A stretch of 64,000 bases of DNA from Thamnidium elegans. Lineage: Eukaryota; Mucoromycota; Mucoromycetes; Mucorales; Mucoraceae. This document shows positions 23,016 through 36,300 of the stretch, piece by piece (within the stretch, counting starts at the first letter, position 1; every line of letters starts with the position of its first letter). A program made the position numbers and the translations under genes. Under the pieces are notes generated by a model that was given only the letters and a program-made list of their open reading frames with translations, was not told where the DNA came from and did not search any database. The stretch lies in assembly GCA_025201345.1 (NCBI GenBank), contig JAIXMG010000001.1, positions 806,001 to 870,000 of the forward strand, read 5' to 3'.

Positions 23016-25181
23016 TTAATTTGAAGCGATCACTGCCTTGTGTACCATCTTTTCTCGTAAAATGGCAGTAACAGTATTACTTGGTAATTCTTTATGATAT
23101 ACAGACTTGTAATATGTAGCAAGGAAATCTTGAGCAGATAATTCAACTGTAACTGCCTTGAATAACTTGATTTGATCAATCAATTGATCCAGACTATAAT
23201 GTGGTTTTGAATCTATTTGTGTGCGTATTAGTAAAAAACAAAGTTTTTTATATATATAATGTTTTTACCTTCCAAGATGGCAATATTATCAGTCAATAAG
23301 ACCATTTCAAATTTAGTGGGTAAATGTTCATGTTCTATTAATTGCAAGAGCAATTGAGATGCTCTCTTCCATTCTTTCTTTTCTAAATGGACTCTAAAGT
23401 TGTGATAGAGAATCAACAAGGCATAATGTGGACATTCCTTTAGCTCTTCCATATGCGTTACAACATCACCCAATTTGCCAGTTCTTAAGAACTGACTAAA
23501 TTCATGATGTGCAAATCTATCAAGTGATTCCAAATCATGTGCTTTACCGTATTCAATTGTAGCCTTTTTGATTTCCTTCTTTTCTTCGTAACGGTGTCCA
23601 ATCACTTTATGAATATACTTTTGAACACTGCTCAAGTCATGTTTCTCTGCAATATCTAAAACTGAATTTAATAAACTCATATCTTTTGATTTTAATGCTG
23701 ATTCGTTAAGGAGCTAATTATTTATTTTTGCAAGTTAGTTAGTACCTTAAGTTCATTTATAATAAATAAAAAATTATGTACCGTTTTTATCCAAATTTCT
23801 CTATTCTCTACACAAGCAGTAATATAAATCACAGCTTCTTTCCATAAATTATTCTTTTCAGCAAGCATTGTAGCATATTGATCAATGCAATAATAAACAG
23901 GATCGATAATATATTCTGTTTCGGTGGATTCAACTGGAACTGGATCGGTTGTCTTGGCACCTACAGTAATTAAAGCATGACCCAAATGTGTCTGTAACCA
24001 AAGGTCGTTAGCTACTTCAAATGCACTATCAAAGCAACCCATCATGATATAACGACTAGCATCTAATTCTTCATCCAATACTACCATTTGAGCCAAATGA
24101 GCTAAATCAGACTTGTTGATAGTAGGTCTAGAATATAAAATACAACCAATAATTTTTTCAAAATAATCACCAGCGTAAAGAATATAGTCTTCATCACCAT
24201 TAAGAACACATAACAACGATTTAAAATCACTATCCACATCTGATTTTTCACGATTATCAAAATCTCTTAAAAAGTTTTCTAACTGAATTCCACATTCTTC
24301 ATGTAATTCGGTCCATCCGGCAGCGTATTTAACCTTATCATCCCGAATAAGTTGTAATGCTCGGAATTTTTGTAAGAGTTGAATAATGGCTTGTGTGGCT
24401 GTGAGTTGTACTTGGTCTAAATCAGCTAAACTATCGTTCAATGCTTCAACAGCTTCAATAAAATTACCACGCAATGTGTGATGAAGAGCAATGTCTGTAA
24501 TACTCTTAAGCATATCATCTTTTGTGTAGTTGAGGTGGGATCCGTATTGGTTTACCCAATCATTTAAATTGGTAACCAAGTCGTTTTCTTTGGTGGAAAA
24601 GTATAATAAATAGGCCAAGTCCCAAATAGGCTCAAATTCAGAGGCCTCTGGAAATTCGTGAACAAGGTCGACGTATTCAGATACAATGTGCGAAATTTCA
24701 GTTTTCCTACATATATACAAAAAAAAAAAAAAAAAGGATATCAGCCCTCCTCTTCATAATATATTCGACTATTTTTTTTTTTTTACTTTGATTCTTTATA
24801 CTCGACGGAATCGTTGCCCTTGACACAGTCGTTTAACCTTGAGAATATGTCAAAGGATTGTTGATAAAACTATGAGGAATAAAATAAGTATACAAAGGTT
24901 TTATTTGAAAAACTGTATTTAATTTTACTTGGTCTTTTGACTTTGGTGCGTTTTCTCTAATCAAGTCAAATCTTTGTTGTAAGAGATCATTTGGTAACTA
25001 GATATAAAAAAAAAATATTATGAGTTGCCATACAATAGTCTTTTTTTCTTCTTCTTTACTTGTTCTGAATCGGTAGATTCCTAATGAAATAAGCAGATTA
25101 ATAAAACCAAGAGTATAGCACGTTTAGTTTATTTACTTATTTTACATTTTGTTTAATTGAATCTTGAATATTATTTGACAT
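23016..25181 (-). CDS. NUP85: Nucleoporin NUP85
   Basis: Subunit of the Y-shaped Nup84/Nup107-160 scaffold of the nuclear pore complex. Seven exons give about 600 residues. The N-terminus is split into very short exons: 25181 to about 25146 (MSNNIQDSIKQN), a 21-nt exon coding ESTDSEQ near 25062-25082, LPNDLLQQRFDLIREN, and FYQQSFDIFSRLNDCVKG. The main exon (about 24716-23780) is an all-helical ACE1-like domain with EFEPIWDLAYLLYFSTKEND, IALHHTLRGNFIEAVEAL and LWKEAVIYITACVENREIW. Two further exons carry LARIAEKHDLSS-like helices (LDIAEKHDLSSVQKYIHKV, LLILYHNFRVHLEKKEWKRA) and end MVHKAVIASN at the stop 23016-23018. All phases checked at the 5' exons are consistent. The assignment rests on the C-terminal helical signature and overall length. 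Confidence 0.8.
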
Positions 25182-25311
25182 TTTTGTTTTCTTAACAGTG
25201 AAAGAAAAAAGGGAAAAAAAAAGTTTCGCGATTCTATTATTTTTATTTAAAAAGAGCCCTTTTTATCAAAAAAAGTCACGTCCGTATACACATGGAGTTT
25301 TTTATTTATTT

Positions 25312-27173
25312 TTAAACGTCAATTTCAAAGTTTGTGATTTGAGGCAAGTAAGCACAGGCACTTAATTCTAACATATAAACATCTTCAAATACAGTTCTAC
25401 CATCGTATCCACCAAGTATATACAGTCTAGAATCATGTAATACGGTCGTATGGTATCCTCTGGAGCTTGGTGCACCGCCATAAATCTTTCTTGTTTCCCA
25501 ACTCATGGTTACTATTATATGATTAGCATTTATCTATATATCTAAAAAAAAAAAAAAAAAAAAAAAAAAACTATCATTTACCTAAATTCAAAAGTAATAC
25601 ATCATTGGAATATCTAGTGCCATCATGACCACCAATAATAAATACATAGGATCCTACTTGTGTAGCAGAATGCGCTAATCTAGGTACAGCACGGTCTAAA
25701 TCGATTTGACTCCAACGGTTTGAAACTGGTAATAAAAATGTAAGTAAAATAATATATAAAAGAAAAGAAAAAAAGAAGTACACTACCCAAGTCTAATACA
25801 TGTACATCGCTAAAACACTCATGTCCATCACTACCGCCATAGATAATCAATTTATCTTTTACTAAATTACTTGTATGGTATCCTCTAGCAATAGGAGGAT
25901 TCCCCTGCGCCCTAACTGCATACCACTTTAATGATTGAGGATCAGAGACATCCAAGATATGCACATCCGCCAGCGCACGTGCACCGTCTCCTCCGCCCAC
26001 AATAATAATCTTTTGGTTCCAAATACACGTTGTATGAGCACGTCTAGGTGAAGGCGGATCTCCTTCTATTTTAGGCTTTGTCCAAATTAACGTATCCAGA
26101 TTTAATATATATAAATCATTAAAATAATTGGGTCCATCTCCTCCTCCAAATATATAAAGACTGTAACTCTTTTTACCTCCAATTTCTCGTTCTACTGTTG
26201 TACATGAATGTGCTCGACAAGGTGGTGGAGATTGTCCCGATGTACGTGGTTTAGACCAAGTTAATGTGTCTATTTATATATGTATATTTAGGAAAACAGG
26301 TTTTTTTTTGGGTGTGTATATATATTACCCATATCCAACATATACAATGTATTGAAACACATTTTTATATCACATCCACCAAACACATAAAGATATTCGC
26401 CGATCAAGTTGGCCGAATGCGCACGAAGTGGTCTGGAGGGGCCTTTTCCATAAGTGACAGCACGTGACCAATACATACCGGCAGCAGGAGCTGGTGGTAC
26501 GCTTGGACTAATACTTAATTCAATAGCAGCTGCCATATGATCTGACATGTGTGTAGACTTTTTTGTCATTTTACGGTGATGGTGATGGTGATGATGCGTA
26601 GAGTTACTAGCGGGAAGTGTATTATTGGTTGTATTAATTGTAGATGGTGTAGATTTATTAGATTGTTTCATTGGGGCTGGTGGAAGTGGCGGGTCTCGAT
26701 TGATTTTATCCATCGTTTGATAATAATATGCTTTTTTTATATATATAAGTTGTTAGTATAACATATTTTTGATTTTTACTATATATATTTATATTTTACC
26801 GGATGGGTGTACGGGAGGTGGGATAGAGGTACCGGCATAGTTATGTCGGGTAGGTGAAGTGGGTACTGACTGTATAATAGGTGGTGTAGCAGGTTTAGTT
26901 AAAGGAAGATCTTGTTCTGGTGGAAGTGTTGGAGATTCAGGACGGTCATAACTAACTTTATATATAAATAACCCATATTTTTTTTTATTTTTTTTTTGTT
27001 TTTTTTTTTGTTCTTTACCTTTCTAAAGAAGTGACTGTACTTGTATTTAAAACAGAAGTAGGAGGTGAATAAAGCTGCTTTGGTACATTTGTTTTTGGAC
27101 TCATGCTTTCATAAGCTTCACTCATCCAAGCTATTGGAGCCGTTGGATAAGCAGCTTTTGGTCTATCTGGCAT
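25312..27173 (-). CDS. Kelch-repeat beta-propeller protein
   Basis: Protein with a disordered N-terminal third and six kelch repeats. The ATG at 27173 opens MPDRPKAAYPTAPIAWMSEA. The N-terminal part is rich in Pro, Ser and Thr (PPLPPAPMKQSNKSTP) and has a His run (HHHHHHH). Kelch repeats follow, with the G-G pairs and spaced Trp expected: RAHSANLIGEYLYVFGG, SYSLYIFGGGDGPNYFND, RRAHTTCIWNQKIIIVGG, RGYHTSNLVKDKLIIYGG, LAHSATQVGSYVFIIGG and GYHTTVLHDSRLYILGG. The protein ends LPQITNFEIDV at 25312-25314. Such proteins are protein-binding platforms, including polarity markers (Tea1 type) and LZTR1-like adaptors. No BTB, coiled coil or lipid anchor was seen, so a specific role is not assigned. Introns near 27000, 26740-26810, 26280-26330, 25740-25790 and 25510-25590 were placed by frame. 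Confidence 0.85.
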
Positions 27174-28644
27174 TTTTTTTTTTTTTTTTTGCTGGGAAAA
27201 GGAAAAAAAAAAAAAGAAAAAAGAAAAAGAGAGATAGGGAGTCATTGTAAAAAAGATCCTAGTCACAGTTTTTTACGCCCGGTAAAAACTTTCGAGTACT
27301 TGTATTTCATTGGTCCCTTTCAAAGGTCTTGGTGGTAGGGATACTTTATTTTCGCATGTTTTCATGGATCTTTAAAGAGAATCGTCTTTTTTTTTGTCGT
27401 TTTTATCTTACGTAGATTGGAGTGTAACGTCACTCTATTGCAATGTGTGATTTTTTTATTTTATTTTACCTGTCAGATTTTTTTTTTTCGTCCCAGAAGA
27501 AATAGAAATGATCACTTTTTTTAAAAGTCAAACGTATCACAAAAAAACGCAACTTTTTTGGATTACAGTGTTCAAGTTAATGCGATTAGAAATACAAAAA
27601 GAATAATTAATAGTTTTTTATGCGGTGACAATAAATCACTTGCATACATAATAAAGTATACGGTTAGCTAGATTAATTGCTTCTGATTTTACTATAATAG
27701 GATAATGATCATCTTTACTTGCGGTAATACCGGACTTTTTTTTTTTTGACACTTGATCGGTTGCTATGGACCCGATTTGACAGATGCTTTTTTGTTGCTA
27801 TGGTATCATAATAGCTTTTTTTTTTAAAAAAAAAAAAAAGGCGCTGATATTCATTTTGTTCTTCTTCGGCGTGAAAAAAAAAAGTACACGAGTAAACTGG
27901 CCCCATTTTATCATTATTTTTAGTTATCACCTATCTTTTTTAACAAGTCCTTTTCTTTTCACTATTTATTTTGTTTTTGCTTTTTTGCTTAAGGTTCTTT
28001 TATATTTTGCAGGACTAGAATCGATTCTTTCATTACAAATTATCAAAGGTTCAAAAAGATCTTTGTCAAAGCTTTTCATTCTTTTTAGAGCTTTACATAG
28101 GTCAATTTCAGTATATTTTAGACAAAAAAAATACATAACGCCTACTCTTTCCATATGTTAAATGATAGAGTTTTCCAAATGGCAAAAATAAATATATTTC
28201 TATCAATAATTTAGACCATTTGGAAAAAAAATAGCTGTATTTTTTTAGGCCTTTCTATTTTTTACACTGCAAAATAGGAAGGTTTGGTCCCGCGGATGAA
28301 CTAACCTGGGTGCTAATACCAGACCCACTTTCTGTTTTTTACTTATTGTAGGATGGCCTTTTTTTTGGTGGGCAATTCTTTTTGATCGAAATCTATCGGC
28401 AATAAAATCAGGCATATGATTTCTATAAACTGGTAGACTATTCCCAAAAGTAAGATTAGTACACGCTCGAAGACAGTAGAAGGATAAAGTGCTGAATATT
28501 TATCGCAATTCACTATTATTATTATTTGGGCAAATTACTTTACCAAAAAAAAAAAAAGAAACCATTATAAAAAGCAGATCAGTTTTTTTTTTTATCTCTT
28601 ATTTTTTTATTTTTTTTATAAAAAAATACCAATTCATTGCAAAT
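27174..28644. other. Gene-poor region between the kelch gene and the ADH relic
   Basis: About 1.5 kb of A/T tracts. The only structure seen is a 12-bp inverted repeat: TTTTCCAAATGG at 28171-28182 and its exact reverse complement at 28216-28227. Open frames of 60-125 codons here run through homopolymers and resemble no family. No RNA gene was recognised. Confidence 0.5.
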
Positions 28645-29816
28645 ATGTCTACAGAAAATTTAGAAGATTATACTATAAGATGGGCTTCGCTAAAACTTTT
28701 TTTTTAAAAAAAAAAACTTATTTCAAGCTTTTACTTAAAATTATATAATTGCACATATGTAGGTCAAATGCTTGTTAAAAAAGAAATCGAACTTAAAACT
28801 TGGGATCAAGATACAATGGAGCTTCAAATAACACACTGTGGACTCTGTGGCACTGATCAGCACGTTCTAAATGAAGACTGGGGTCGAACCAGCTTATCAC
28901 CATGTTGTGTAGTAGGTCATGAAATTGCAGGGATTGTAACTCGAGTCGGTAAGAATGTTACACATTTACAAGGAGATCGCGCAGGATCAGGGATAATTTT
29001 CTTCTCTGGCCTACAATGTTCTGCTTGTCTGTTTGATTAAGAAAAGTTGTGTCATGCTGGTGTAACTACAACGTTTAATACCTGGCCTAATGGGGATACA
29101 ACTTACGGTGGCTTTGCAAAGAAATGGAGAGGGGGTCGTCGTTATATTCAAAAAATTCCAAAGGGGTTGTCAAATGAAGATGCTGCACCCCTTTTTTGTG
29201 CCGTTAGCTGTGTTTATACACCTATGGTACGGTGGGGTATAAAACCTAGATCGGTTGTTGGTGTACTAGGTATGAGTACGTAATATATATGCAGATATAA
29301 AAAAGTTATTTTTTTTAAAAAAATATATATATAGGCGGTTTAGGAAACTTTGCAGTTTTATTTGCAAAGGCAATGTGAGCTACAGTAGTTGTTATGTCTC
29401 GTGGAGATAAAAAAACGTGATGGTTTCTTAAAAATGGGTAGTGACGATTTTGTCAATATTGATAATCCTGAGGATGTCGAAAGGATTTTCAAAAAGGTTA
29501 CGCATATTATCTGTACAGGCTTTTATAGGAACCATTTATCTCTGCATTAAAAGAAAATGGAATATTTATACTTGTTGCGGGTCACGGATATGATTTGCCA
29601 CCAGTCAAACCGAGTCTATTCATTTATAATCAGGTTAGTTTTGCGGGATCCATCGGAAGCTCATCTATTGAACCGGAAAGAATGTTGCAATCCGCAGCGA
29701 AAAATAATATAAATTCATGGATTCAAAGATATCAAATGAACAATATTAGTCAGGCTTCCAATGACTTTAATTTAGGTCTAGCTAAATTTCGATTTATATT
29801 GAAAAATAAAGTTTAA
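28645..29816 (+). pseudogene. Zinc-dependent alcohol dehydrogenase (ADH6/cinnamyl-alcohol type) pseudogene
   Basis: Remnant of a medium-chain NADP(H) alcohol dehydrogenase. An intact-looking start (MSTENLEDYTIRW, 28645) and an intron lead to the catalytic zinc region THCGLCGTDQHVLNEDWG and VVGHEIAGIVTRVGKNVTHL. Damage follows. An in-frame TAA at 29038-29040 replaces part of the structural zinc loop, although downstream EKLCHAGVTTTFN still matches the family. Another intron precedes the Rossmann motif GGLGNFAVLFAKAM, which is interrupted by TGA at 29376-29378. Frameshifts then separate ATVVVMSRGDK, KMGSDDFVNIDNPEDVE and ALKENGIFILVAGHGYDLPP. The end (SFAGSIGSSSIEPERMLQSA) is still recognisable. 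At least two stops and two frameshifts make a functional product very unlikely. It is probably a decayed duplicate of an active paralogue elsewhere. Confidence 0.88.
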
Positions 29817-30268
29817 AATGTATTACAACAATTTGTGTTATTACAAACATTAAGTAATACACAAACAGGAACATTCTAATACATCTGTCAATTAAAAAAA
29901 CTTAAAAATAGGTTTTTTTTTTTTTTTTTTTTTTTTTTGAACTTGATATTTTCATGAAAAGGACAAGAAAGTTTATAGTAATTTATCTTCGAAGTGTTTG
30001 TTTGTGTAGTAATTAAAAAGGCTTATTAAGTCCAGCAACAAATTCCTTATTCGCCATGTTTATAACGGTCTTTCAAATAAAAGAGATAGAAAAAAGACAG
30101 CGAAAAAAAGAAATTTTTTTATTACCTTCTTCTCTCTTTTGTACATACATATATATAAAAAAATATAGGGGAAATAAGAAAAGAGAAAATACCACAAACA
30201 CGCATAATACATTTTTCTCCCCCTTTTCTTTTATTCTTTTATCTATTTTTATTCTATTTTTTATTCCT

Positions 30269-30301
<33 letters not shown>

Positions 30302-30304
30302 TAA
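29817..30304. other. Intergenic region before the hybrid histidine kinase
   Basis: 488 bp with a run of 26 T (29913-29938), mixed A/T tracts and, directly before the start codon, a TAT/ATT microsatellite (30271-30302). The 5' flank of the histidine kinase must lie here. No other feature was recognised. Confidence 0.5.
30271..30302. repeat. Trinucleotide (TAT)n repeat abutting the histidine kinase ATG
   Basis: About 10-11 uninterrupted units end two bases before the start codon at 30305. It is presumably transcribed as the end of the 5' leader. Such repeats vary in length between strains. Confidence 0.85.
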
Positions 30305-33300
30305 ATGAGCCTCAGTTCTACAGATCTAGAAACCATAATCGAGGTCACTGGTTACCATTTCAATACACCTTCATTGCTTGAAGGTGTAGACGACATTGCC
30401 ATTGCTCATGGTGTTAGGTAAAAAGAAAAAAGAAAAAAAAATTGAACAGAAATTAATACCTTTTATTTTCTTCTTTTTTTTTTTTACAGAAACCGAGATA
30501 AATTACTTGTTGTAGCAAAATTGTCACACCAACCGCTACGTTTGGAAAGAGAATTTCATATCGTACAACGTTTATATCGACAAGCTTCAGCCAAAGAACT
30601 TTTATGTAAACCGATAGACAAGATCACTTTATCCAATGGGCTAATTGCATTTATTTATGAAGATGATGGTAAAAAACTAATCTAATTTAATTTTATCTTT
30701 TAAATACTAAATTTTTGTATCTAGGCAACAATAATCGATTGGATAAATGTCAACCTTTAAAAAATACTCCTGAAATAAATTTGGAGCAGGAACAAACTTT
30801 AAATAACGCAAATGAACAAAGTGTATCACTAGATATGTTTCTTAAATTTGCAATCCAGTGTTGTGATTGCCTAGAAATGATACATAAACATCAAAGTAAG
30901 ATCCCTTCTTCTCTTTTCCCTGTTTTTTTTTTACTAATAATCTACGTAGTTGTTCATGGTGAAATTAAGTTAAATGCATTTCTGTGGCCAGATAACAAAC
31001 GAGTAAAAATTTGGAACTTTGGATCTGGATCTAGAAGTTTAGAAATGAGTTTTACGTCAGAAGGATGGCGAAAAATAGTTCACCGTAACGGAGCCAACAA
31101 TTTCTTACAAATGTTGACTTACATGTCTCCTGAACAAACTGGAAGAACAACCTTTCAACCAGATCATCGTACTGATCTTTATAGTCTCGGTATCACATTC
31201 TTTGTTACATTAACTCGGTCATTACCTTTCTCTCACAACAGCCCAATGGAAATTGTACATAATGTTTTAAATAAAAAGCTACCTTTTGTTCATCAAGTTT
31301 GTCCAGAGACTCCTATGGCCATTTCAATGATAATTAAAAAATTGACTAGTAAGGTAAAATACTTTGTATACTTTATCTTTTTTTTTATTGTACCTATTTT
31401 TTTTTCTAAATTTTCTCCCCCTTTTTCTTAGTCTCCAGATGAAAGATATACTAGTGCACATGGTTTACGAGAAGATTTAAAAGAATGTCAAAGACAATTA
31501 AAAGAAACAAAGGTAATACACATTATGTATATTGTTATACAATGGTAGACTTACACTCTATCATATATATAGTCCATCTCCTTATTCCCATTAGGCAAAC
31601 ACGATATCGCAAGTATTTTCACATTACCAAACAACGGATGCTTCGGACGTTCAGCAGAATTGGCATTAATTAATAGTATTATTCGACGTACAGCCTTTAT
31701 GTGCGGATCAAAAGTTCAAAGACGAGACAATATTACAACAGCTGTTGCATCACCTCCTATCAAATCAGAAGATCAATCCTATAAACGAGTAAACAACAAT
31801 CGAAATAACAGTAGACACAGAAAGAGACTCACTGAAATCATTGCAATTTATGGAAATGCTGGTGTCGGTAAATCAATTTTGGTTCGAAATGTACAACAAT
31901 CCGCTAGACAATATGGATATATTGCAATCGCTAAATTTGATACTAGACAACCTACACCGTATGGATGTTTATTGAGATGTTTATCTATTTTTTTAAAGAA
32001 TATTTTAAGTGAACCTGCACACGAAATCGAAAGGTTTTCTCGTATGTTGAAAGAACAATTGGGAGCAGAAACAATATCTCAATTACCGACTTTGTTAGTA
32101 GATAATGTGCCTGAATTATCTACTTTCTTGGATCAACCTTCATTAACAAGAAGAGATGATGGTTCTATAAGTCAAAATTCTTCTGGTTGTGAATTCGATA
32201 TGGGTGGCGGTGAAATTAAAGTGAGATTTCATTCTGCATTTATTGAAATATTTCATGTTATGGTTAACTTTAAATTTGTTACCTTGGTAAAGTATTTTTT
32301 TTTCTATGAATTTTTTTTTTTTATAAAATTGTTAATCTTCTCTTTTTACGTCATTTTCAGTTTCTGGAAGATCTACATCAAGCAGGTACACCTTTATTTC
32401 CTTTTTTAAAAATAAGGATTAAATCTCCGTTCGTATAACCTAACTGTTTATTTTAGATGAAGCGTCCATTGAGTTATTGGAATCTTTGATATCAGCTAAG
32501 CTCAAGTTTTTAGTTATTTTAACATATAGAAGTAATGAAGTGTCACAACTCATTACTAAGCTATTATCCAATCAAGATTCGGTTGTAAGTTATGTAAAGA
32601 TTGAAAACCTGGATCAAACTGCATTGATGGATCTGGTTCGTACAACCATGCATCGTCTTGAAGAAATTGATTTAGTACTGTTAACTCCTCTAGTCGATTT
32701 TATTCTTAAAAGATCCCGTGGTAACCCATTTTATGCCTGTCAAATGCTAATGACTTTAGAGAAAAAGAATGTTATTTATTTTACTTGGGAAAAGAAACGA
32801 TGGGAGTATAATTTACAAGAAATTGATAAACAACTTTTACTGGAGATGGGAGAAGATACAGATGGTGATTTGGATATTGATTTCCTAGTACGTCGTTTAA
32901 GTGAATTACCGCGGGACGGTAGAAGATTTCTTAAATGGGCTTCGTTTATTGGTAACCATTTTAACTATGAAACTGTTCGCAATTTGTTAATGGAGAATGA
33001 TGATATTATGGATGATGCAGATGAAAGCGAAGAGGACACAGATGAGGAAAATACTACAAGTCCTCCGTCAAAATCAACTATTGGTGGACGTAAATATGAT
33101 GCTATCAATGGACTTCAGTCTGCTATTCAACATGGGTTTATTCAAGCTTGCAATAATGATGAATTTAGGTTCACCCACGACCGTTATTCTCAAGCTGCAA
33201 TGATGCTGGCATCAACTGAAAGTCAAGACGTTTTTCATTTACGAATTGTTTCCCATTTTATGTATAAAGATAATGTAGATAAATTTTGGGTTGCTGATCA

Positions 33301-36300
33301 TGTCAAAGCCGCCATACACCTTATTAAAGAATATCGAATTAAATCATGTTACCGTTCTGTTCTGGTACAGGCTGGTGATAAAGCATTTCATTCCGGAGCT
33401 CACAAATTAGCATTTTCTTATTATTCAGCAGCTCAAGAACTCCTCACCACAATTGATAATCCTTGGAAAGATGGAGAGGATGCCAAATACTCAGAGACAC
33501 TTCACCTTTATACAAGATTAGCAGAGATTAGTTGGTTTATGGATTACGATTTTACAAGAGGTTATCTTAACACTATATTGTCACATGCTCGATCTGCCAT
33601 TGATCGTGCGGCTGCATACCGTGTTCAACATCGTTATCGCTGGTCTCGTACTGGCAGTCAAGAGAGCGCTCCGATTTTATTAGAATGTCTTCATGAATTG
33701 GGTGCAGATGATATCAAGATGGACCTTTCTGAAAAAGACTTGGAGAATTTATATAATGTTACTAAAAATGAAGTGCTGCAAGTTGGTTTAAACGAGGTTT
33801 TGAAACTACCAATATGTGAAAGTCGATTAATACGTACTCGATTCTCTATTATGGAAGAGCTTTGTCTTTGGGCTTATTGGACCAATGATATGAGAGCCAT
33901 GTTGTCGGTAGGTTCAAGGTTCGTATTAAAGACACTACGAAATGGGACCACTCCTTCGACTGGTGTTGGATTTGTTTTCTTTGGTATTGCCGCTATGCAA
34001 CTTTTTAAAGCGTATGAATTTGCTGAACAAATTGGTGCTATTGGCGTTGCGCTTTGTAATACATACGGTGGAAATTCTGAGTCTGGACGTGCTCGGTACC
34101 TTTACTCAGCCTTCCTTAGTTCTTGGAAATATTCTTACCATGACTCAATCCCTATCTCTCGCTTAGCTATGAAACAAGCTCTTTTAGGTGGTGATCGTAT
34201 TTACTCCACTTTTGCTTATTTATACGTGGTCCTTGGTAACTTACTCTGCGGTGAAAACATGGCTGATAGTTTAAGGGAAGCAAAGAATTGTTTAGAAGAA
34301 ACAAATACTCTTGGTGAAACTGTTGGTACTTCTATTTTAGCGGTTGCAATTGTTCGATCCATCTTGGCTGTGCAAGGAAAAACTCAGTTGTCAGAGCAAT
34401 ATATCTTTAACGATAAGAAGTTTCACGAAGAAAGCTTTTTAAAGGCTGCCACAGAAGAACATGCCGACCCTAAAGCTCAACTTTATTATTACTTCTCTTT
34501 GAAATCGGTTTTGTTAACGTTCTTTGGGTTCGATAAAGCTTCGGCTAAACTTAGTTCGGAGTATACGTATATGGCAGATATATTACCATCTTCTCGCCAC
34601 ACACACCTCATGTTCTTTTTCAGATGTATTAGTCTTATTCGACTTGCTAGAATTGAAACGACCGAGTTAGGGTATATGGAAGTTATCCAAAAATCTCGTG
34701 CTCGATTAGCAGAATGGGCTGAAAATTCACATCCTTTTAATTTACAAATGTGTATCTCTGGTATTGATGCCGAACTTGCTAGTTTAAAGGGTAACCATAT
34801 GGAAGCTCAGAAATTGTACGATCTTGCTATCCGTCAAGCGAAACAAGGTAAATGGCCAATTGAAACATCATATATGCAAGAACTCGCGGGCGAGTACTAT
34901 CTTCGTAATGAAATTATAACCGTTGGTTGTACTCTGATTGAAAATGCCATTGCTGGGTATCGTCATATCGGCATGTATGGAAAAGTAGATCAATTGGAAG
35001 TGAAATATAAAGATATCTTGAGTGACATTCCAGTCGCAGAAAACAAAAAAGAAGTTGGCGTTCAAACAGAAAGTTACCAAAATTATACCAAGCGAGAATC
35101 AATTAGTGACTTGAGTTTACCTGATCCGTATGCTTTCTCTACAGAGGATGATAAATATATCAGCAGTAGTAATGGCATGAATTCAACGCCGGAAGAAACT
35201 TTATTGACTCTGGATGTAGTAGATTTAGCATCAATTTTAAAGAGTTCGCAAGTAATTTCAAGCGAAATGAATTTCGATTTATTGATGAAGCAAATGTTGG
35301 CTATTATTTTAGAAAATTCAGGTGCGGAATCTGGTGTTATTATTGTTAAAGAAAATACATCATTCTTAATCGTTGGCTGTGGTTCACAGACTAATGGATG
35401 CGAAATTTTTAGTACGCCCAAGATGTTATCGGAAGAGGCCGATTCTATTATTACTCGTGTTGCACATTATGCCATTCATTCTCAAGAATCTTTATTTATT
35501 CACGATGTAAAACAAGATTCTAGATTTTCTGATTGTACTACTTTATCAAAAGCATGTATTTGTACACCAATTATTCATAAATCTGCTATTGTGGGTTGTA
35601 TTTATATCGAAGGCGCTGTAGGATCCTTGACATCTCGCCATGAAATTGTATTACGCTTACTTTCGCAACAGATTGGTATCTCTGTCACAAACGCTCTTCT
35701 TTTCAAGAGTATTCAAAAGGTTACGTATGCTAACGTTAAGATGATTGAAAATCAAAAATCAGCTTTAGAAGAAGCTAGAAAAAGTAAAGAAGCTGCTCTT
35801 CATGCTATGAAATTAAAGGCTGACTTTTTAGCAAATATGTCTCATGAGTTGCGTACACCGTTCTCTGGCTTTTATGGTATGATTTCACTCTTATCAGAAA
35901 CTTCTTTGGATGCTGAACAACAAGATATTGTTAATACGGCAAAGGAAAGCTGTGAAATGCTGTTAAAAATTATTGGTATGTGTTAATTTTGATGTCTTTT
36001 AAAAACAAATTTATTCATTTTTTTTTATAAAATTCTAGATGATTTGTTAAACTTTTCTAAATTGGAAGCTGGTAAAGTAGTCTTGGACCTTGGTCCATTG
36101 GTGGTTGAAGAAGTCATTGCAGATACAATTGAAATTCTTAGTTCCTTAGCAGCACGAAAGGGTCTTGAACTTGCTTATATTGTTGATCCTGAGGTGCCTC
36201 ATACGATTGTAGCCGATTCGTCTCGAGTACGACAGGTCTTGACCAATTTACTAGGTAATGCTATTAAATTTACACATCAAGGCGGTGTCGTAATTAAGTG

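Noticed and set aside
27784..28161. Long frames on both strands in the gap after the kelch gene
   Set aside because: They are Phe/Lys-rich from T and A tracts, have no family likeness, and lack splice or start support.
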